NCBI GenBank assembly: GCA_963575745.1
Contig: CAUYUJ010021688.1
Location: forward strand, 62,501-126,500
Reading direction: 5' to 3'
DNA length: 64,000 bases
Origin: Prorocentrum cordatum
Taxonomy: Eukaryota > Sar > Dinophyceae > Prorocentrales > Prorocentraceae
Each line of letters begins with the position of its first letter. The stretch's first letter is position 1. Below, one piece after another: positions 60,336 through 64,000 of this stretch. A program made the position numbers and the translations under genes. The notes under the pieces are model-generated. The model saw nothing but the letters and a program-made list of their open reading frames with translations, did not search any database and was not told the origin of the DNA.

Positions 60336-60399
60336 TAATACCAACAGCGCCTGTAGAGAGAACTTGAGAAATACGCATAGTGTTGCCCAGCTTCAGTAG

Positions 60400-62285
60400 C
60401 AGACCGAGTTCAGACCTCTCGATCCAACAAACAAACGCGCCTGGTCATACTGGATCAGTGTATGCACGTACCAGCTCTGTAGCTCCTCTAAATCTGGAGT
60501 TAAGCACAGAAACAACACTTGTCAAAATGACTCGAAGAACACGAATAGTTTTGCTGACCTAGCTCGAGTAGCACACTGAGTTCAGACCTCTAGATGGAAT
60601 AGACGAACGCGCCTGATGATTCTGAATCGGTGTCTGTGAGTAACAACTATGTACTGTTCCGAAATCTTGAGTTAAGTACAGAGGTCAACGCGTGTCAAGA
60701 TTACTCGAAACACAGTCGGTTCCCTCAGTATTTTGATAGTAATACTGCAGCTACGGGCCTGAGATTTTGACGAAGAGCTCTACGAGGTATGACGAAGAGC
60801 TCTACGAGATAAACCCGGAGAGCAAAGAGAACACACACCGAAAACCTTTTTTCGGGGGGCTCCCCTGCAGCGCTTTTGACGCGCTGCCAGGATCGCTTTT
60901 ACTGGCGCCGGCGGTGAACCCTCAACCTGGTCACCGCCGGGAACTTCGTAGAGCTCCTTTCACGCGTGAGAGAGCTCAGAGCCGAAAGACAGAGCTTCTC
61001 AAGGAATTTCTCAAAAAATCAACATTGAGTTTTTTCATGTCTAAATGAAGTTGGTTGCTCCAAGTGTTTCGGCAGTAACAGTGCGCCTAGAGAGCTGATA
61101 TTAAGACACAGAGGCTCGCATAACCTGTTACAGGTGCGAAAAATCTGCTTTCTCAAAAAAAATGGTCAAACATCTTTCAAATATTTGCAAAACCACCCGA
61201 AAGTTGTCGCTTTGTCCTTTCTGGTCGGGTCGACCAATTGGGATCCGGCGGTAAACCGTCAACCAGGTAACCGCCGGGAGCCTCGTAGAGCTCTGTTCTC
61301 GCGCGGCGCCGCTCGAAGCACACGAAAGGAGCTTTCTCAAGCGTGAAGAAAAGAATCGGAAATATGTTTTTTCAAATGTTGCATCTTCGTTTCGTGGATC
61401 TAGCTGCCAGACCGAGTTCGGACCTCTCGATGCGAGAAAAAACGTGCCGGATGATACTGAATCGGTTTATATCGCACCAGCCCTGTAGCTCTTCTGGATC
61501 TTCAGTTGAGGGAAACCGACAACACTCGTCAAAATGACTCGTATAATACGAATAGTTTTGCGGGCCTAGCTCGAGCAGCAGACCGAGTTCAGACCTCTCG
61601 ATGGAACAGACGAACGCGCCTGATGACTCTGAATCGGTTTCTGTAAGCATCAGCTCTCTAGCTGTCCTAAATCTCGAGTTAAGTACAGAAAACCGTCAAA
61701 GCGTGTCAAGATGACTCGAAACGGCCGACGGTTCCCTCAAGTCTTTTGATATTAATATTACAGCTGCAGACCTGGGAATTTAACTGGCAGACGCGGCACA
61801 ACCCGCTACCGATGGTAGAAATATCTGTTTGTAATAAGAACTGGGCGCCGGCGGTAAACCGTCAACCTTTGTTACCGCCAGGGGACTCGTAGAGCTTCCT
61901 GACCATATAAAATGTCTTAAAAAAAATGCAGAGAACAAATAGTTTTTCAGCCTAAGCGATGTCAGACCTCTCGATGCAACAGCCGAACGCCCCTCATGCT
62001 TCTGGATCGTTTTCTGCGCGCACGAGCTCCGTAGCTCTCCTGCAGCCCGAGTTAGGTGCGAAAAGCGACAGCACCTCTCAAGATCACTCGAACAATACAA
62101 ATAGTTTCCCGAATCTAGCTCGAGTATCAGACCGAGTTCGACCTCTGAATGCGACAGGCGGACGCGCCTGATGTCTCTGAATCGATTCCTGTGATTACCA
62201 GCCCTGCAGCCTCCTACAGCCCGAGTTAAGTAGAAAACCGACAGCAGCTCTGAAGATGACTCGAACAATACAAACAATTTCGCGG
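60400..62285. repeat. ~160-bp repeat family, at least six copies
   Basis: Each copy holds AGACCGAGTTCAGACCTCTC, GACGAACGCGCCTGATGA, TCTGAATCGGTTTCTGT, AGCTCTGTAGCTC and CGAGTTAAGTACAGAAA, then GTCAAGATGACTCGAA. Copies begin near 60400, 60575, 61410, 61575, 61965 and 62125. They come in pairs separated by the CCGGCGGT-hairpin repeat, suggesting a composite unit. Confidence 0.75.
61241..61360. repeat. CCGGCGGT-hairpin repeat, best copy
   Basis: GGATCCGGCGGTAAACCGTC, AACCAGGTAACCGCCGGGAG, CTCGTAGAGCTCTGTTCTCG then CGTGAAGAAAAG. CCGGCGGT and ACCGCCGG are perfect inverted arms. Confidence 0.75.
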
Positions 62286-63059
62286 ACCTAGCTCTCTGTA
62301 TTTCCTAGTCGAATGTAAGTGGATCCTGCTGGAGTCGAATTGTGAACGTGAAGTGTACCTCGCTCGTCCGGTATGAAGCTATGCAGGGAAGTGTCTGCGA
62401 TACGAAACTCGGACTCGAGAAAGAATGGCTTTTCTGGATGTGGACGACGCGACTGATTGCTCCGAATCGGGTTCACTCTTGAGTGGGGGCTGGTAGCGTC
62501 TAGGTCTTAGTCTTGTGTACCCGACCTGTCTTCTCTAGTGTGTGCGCACACTTACCTCATTATCCAGAAACGACAGCAACTATCGTCGTCAGATGACTCG
62601 AAGGAGGAAAAACAGAACGGATAAAATAGACGTAGAAGGAAAAAGGTGATGAACATTTTTGGGAAAAACAGACCTATTAACGCCTGTTCATAGTACGAAT
62701 ATGCACGAATGTTCTTGGCATAAGAGCTCATACTACGGTGGAGAAGAGGCTAACTGTCTATTTGGGCATCGTAACAGTGTAGACATATATCACTCCATCT
62801 AGACTGTCATCATGCGTCTCTACGCTGTGTTTGGTGAGTCATGGCTATTGTAGTCCCAATGAGCATCTTTGAGGCAGCGAGAGCGACCACATGGCGGAAC
62901 GTAAGGTAATGACGTGCGAGAGATAGACACTCGCGTTGACAGGACTATTCAAGGTCTCGCGCAATGCAGACACTGAGCTGTGTTTAGAGAGCTCAGCATG
63001 TCGGCGATAATTTCAGCAACACTCTGATGAACGACGAAATAAACTATATTGTCACATGA
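62286..63059. other. No gene seen
   Basis: Moderate-GC sequence with only short frames and no clear repeat of the flanking families. Confidence 0.45.
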
Positions 63060-63765
63060 AGTACACAGCTCTGTAGCTGCCCTACAGCTCGAGTTAAGTA
63101 GAAAATATCGACAACGCGTATCAAGATGACTCGAAACAGCCGATCCCGCCGCGACGCTTTTTTGCAGAAATATTTACCTGATCGAGCTGAGATCGAGATG
63201 GCGAGCGGGAATGAGATCGAATATGGTCAGAAAAAATACTAGAGCTCTAACGAATGGTTGAATTTCGAGAACAAAATTTTCAACCAACCAAAAGGCAGCA
63301 AAAGGTCCGTCGAGATTTGTCTTGCCAACTAGCTCTCCAGCGCGCCGGAATTACTCTTAAGCTTCCAGCAACAAGCTAAGGGAAGCTCTACGAGTTATTC
63401 TGAATCGATTAGCTGTGCTTACCAGCTCTATAGCTGTTCTACATCTCGAGTTAAGTCCAATATACCGACAACGCGTGTGAAGATGACTCGAAACGGCCGA
63501 TCCCGCCGCAGTGCTTTTTGGCAGTGAAGGTACCCGATCGAGCTGAGATCCAGATGGCGAGCGGAAATAAGATCGAATATCACAGGAAAGAATACTAGAG
63601 CTCTAACGAATGTTAGAATTTCGAGAAAAAAATTGAAGCGACCGAAAGTCAGCAAAAGGTCCGTCGAGAATTTTCTTGCCAACTAGCTCTCCAGCGCCCC
63701 GGAATTACTCTTAAGCTTGGCAACAACTTGCTAAGGGAAGCTCTACGAGTTACTTTCAAATTTTG
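63060..63765. repeat. Tandem duplication, ~360-bp unit
   Basis: CTCGAGTTAAGT starts the alignable part at about 63088 and 63447. Shared words are ACAACGCGTRTSAAGATGAC, GCCGATCCCGCCGC, ATGGCGAGCGG, AATACTAGAGCTCTAACGAA, AGGTCCGTCGAGA and GGAATTACTCTTAAGCTT. The unit's left end is the tail of the 160-bp family. Confidence 0.8.
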
Positions 63766-63908
63766 CACAAAGATAGAATAACCGACCCCAAGTCGTCTGT
63801 CTCTTTAGCTCGGGTCGGCCAACTAGCTCCACCCTGCGCCCGAATTCTTCTTAGCTCATCTTGCCGAAGAGCTCTACGAGGTAAGAGATCCTTCGTGGAT
63901 GGGAAACT

Positions 63909-64000
63909 GGGACTGGCAGTATATCGTTAACCTGGCCACCGCCGGCAACCTCGTAGAGCTCTTTTCTTGCACCGCGATCGTCGGAACACATGGAGAAAGC
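63909..64000. repeat. CCGGCGGT-hairpin repeat, diverged copy at the edge
   Basis: GGACTGGCAGTATATCGTTA then ACCTGGCCACCGCCGGCAAC and CTCGTAGAGCTCTTTTC align with the copies at 60033 and 61241, although the left arm is changed. It is cut by the window end. Confidence 0.6.

Noticed and set aside
60480-60510. 5S-rRNA-like word (AAATCTGGAGTTAAGCACAG) in the 160-bp repeats
   Set aside because: Only a short stretch resembles the 5S AGTTAAGC block. The other 5S control boxes and helices are absent, so a 5S gene or 5S-derived SINE cannot be supported.

Overview
This window looks nuclear and eukaryotic, most likely from a dinoflagellate. That is an inference, not a proof. The reasons are: GC-rich, repeat-dominated DNA with few recognisable host genes; a decayed Ty1/copia element and a LINE (APE, RT and RNase H) whose proteins resemble families I know from dinoflagellate genomes; a cytosine-methyltransferase-like domain inside a mobile-type multi-ORF unit, an arrangement reported for dinoflagellate retrotransposons; and a short sequence resembling the 3' half of the dinoflagellate spliced leader just upstream of a copia gag. 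There are no bacterial-style operons, no CRISPR, and no tRNA or rRNA gene that I can support.

Layout. 1-1.7 kb: a 1.47 kb alternating GT/GC tract. 1.8-4.1 kb (minus): a decayed, unrecognised coiled-coil ORF. 4.2-12 kb (minus): a decayed copia element with gag, protease region, integrase, an extra FEHP-type domain, RT and RNase H, its gag split by (GA)n tracts. 12.1-12.5 kb: triplet microsatellites. 12.6-13.4 kb (minus): a Cys-rich, Gly-rich-linker protein. 13.4-18.6 kb: simple and short repeats, with a small zinc-binding fragment on the plus strand. 18.6-22.2 kb: a satellite of about 53-bp monomers, each carrying a perfect 17-nt inverted repeat. 22.2-24.2 kb: a CTG-rich duplicated segment. 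24.2-40.3 kb (minus): a 5'-truncated LINE 3' end, then a long unit with an SF1B (UPF1-like) helicase, then a nearly complete LINE. 40.3-41.4 kb: an AT-richer gap. 41.4-48.6 kb: several tandem repeat families, including a clean 102-bp array. 48.8-52.0 kb (minus): the two best host-gene candidates, a gamma-butyrobetaine-dioxygenase-like enzyme and a thioredoxin/PDI-like protein, in less GC-rich DNA. 52.3 kb: a 92-nt A tract. 52.4-58.9 kb (minus): a RING-H2 ORF followed by three further ORFs, the last ending inside a DNMT-like domain. 58.9-64 kb: hexamer, 14-mer, 160-bp and 360-bp repeats.

The most interesting content is the mobile-element set. The LINE, its truncated copy and the helicase unit all end, on the minus strand, in the same kind of small hairpin next to TCCAGGGT. 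This suggests the helicase unit is mobilised by, or related to, the LINE. Their reading frames are open for thousands of bases but are broken by isolated in-frame stops, mostly TAG, and by single frame changes. At one such TAG the sister copy has CAG. Many of the long frames have no ATG at their open end, so the starts given here are frame limits, not proven initiation sites.
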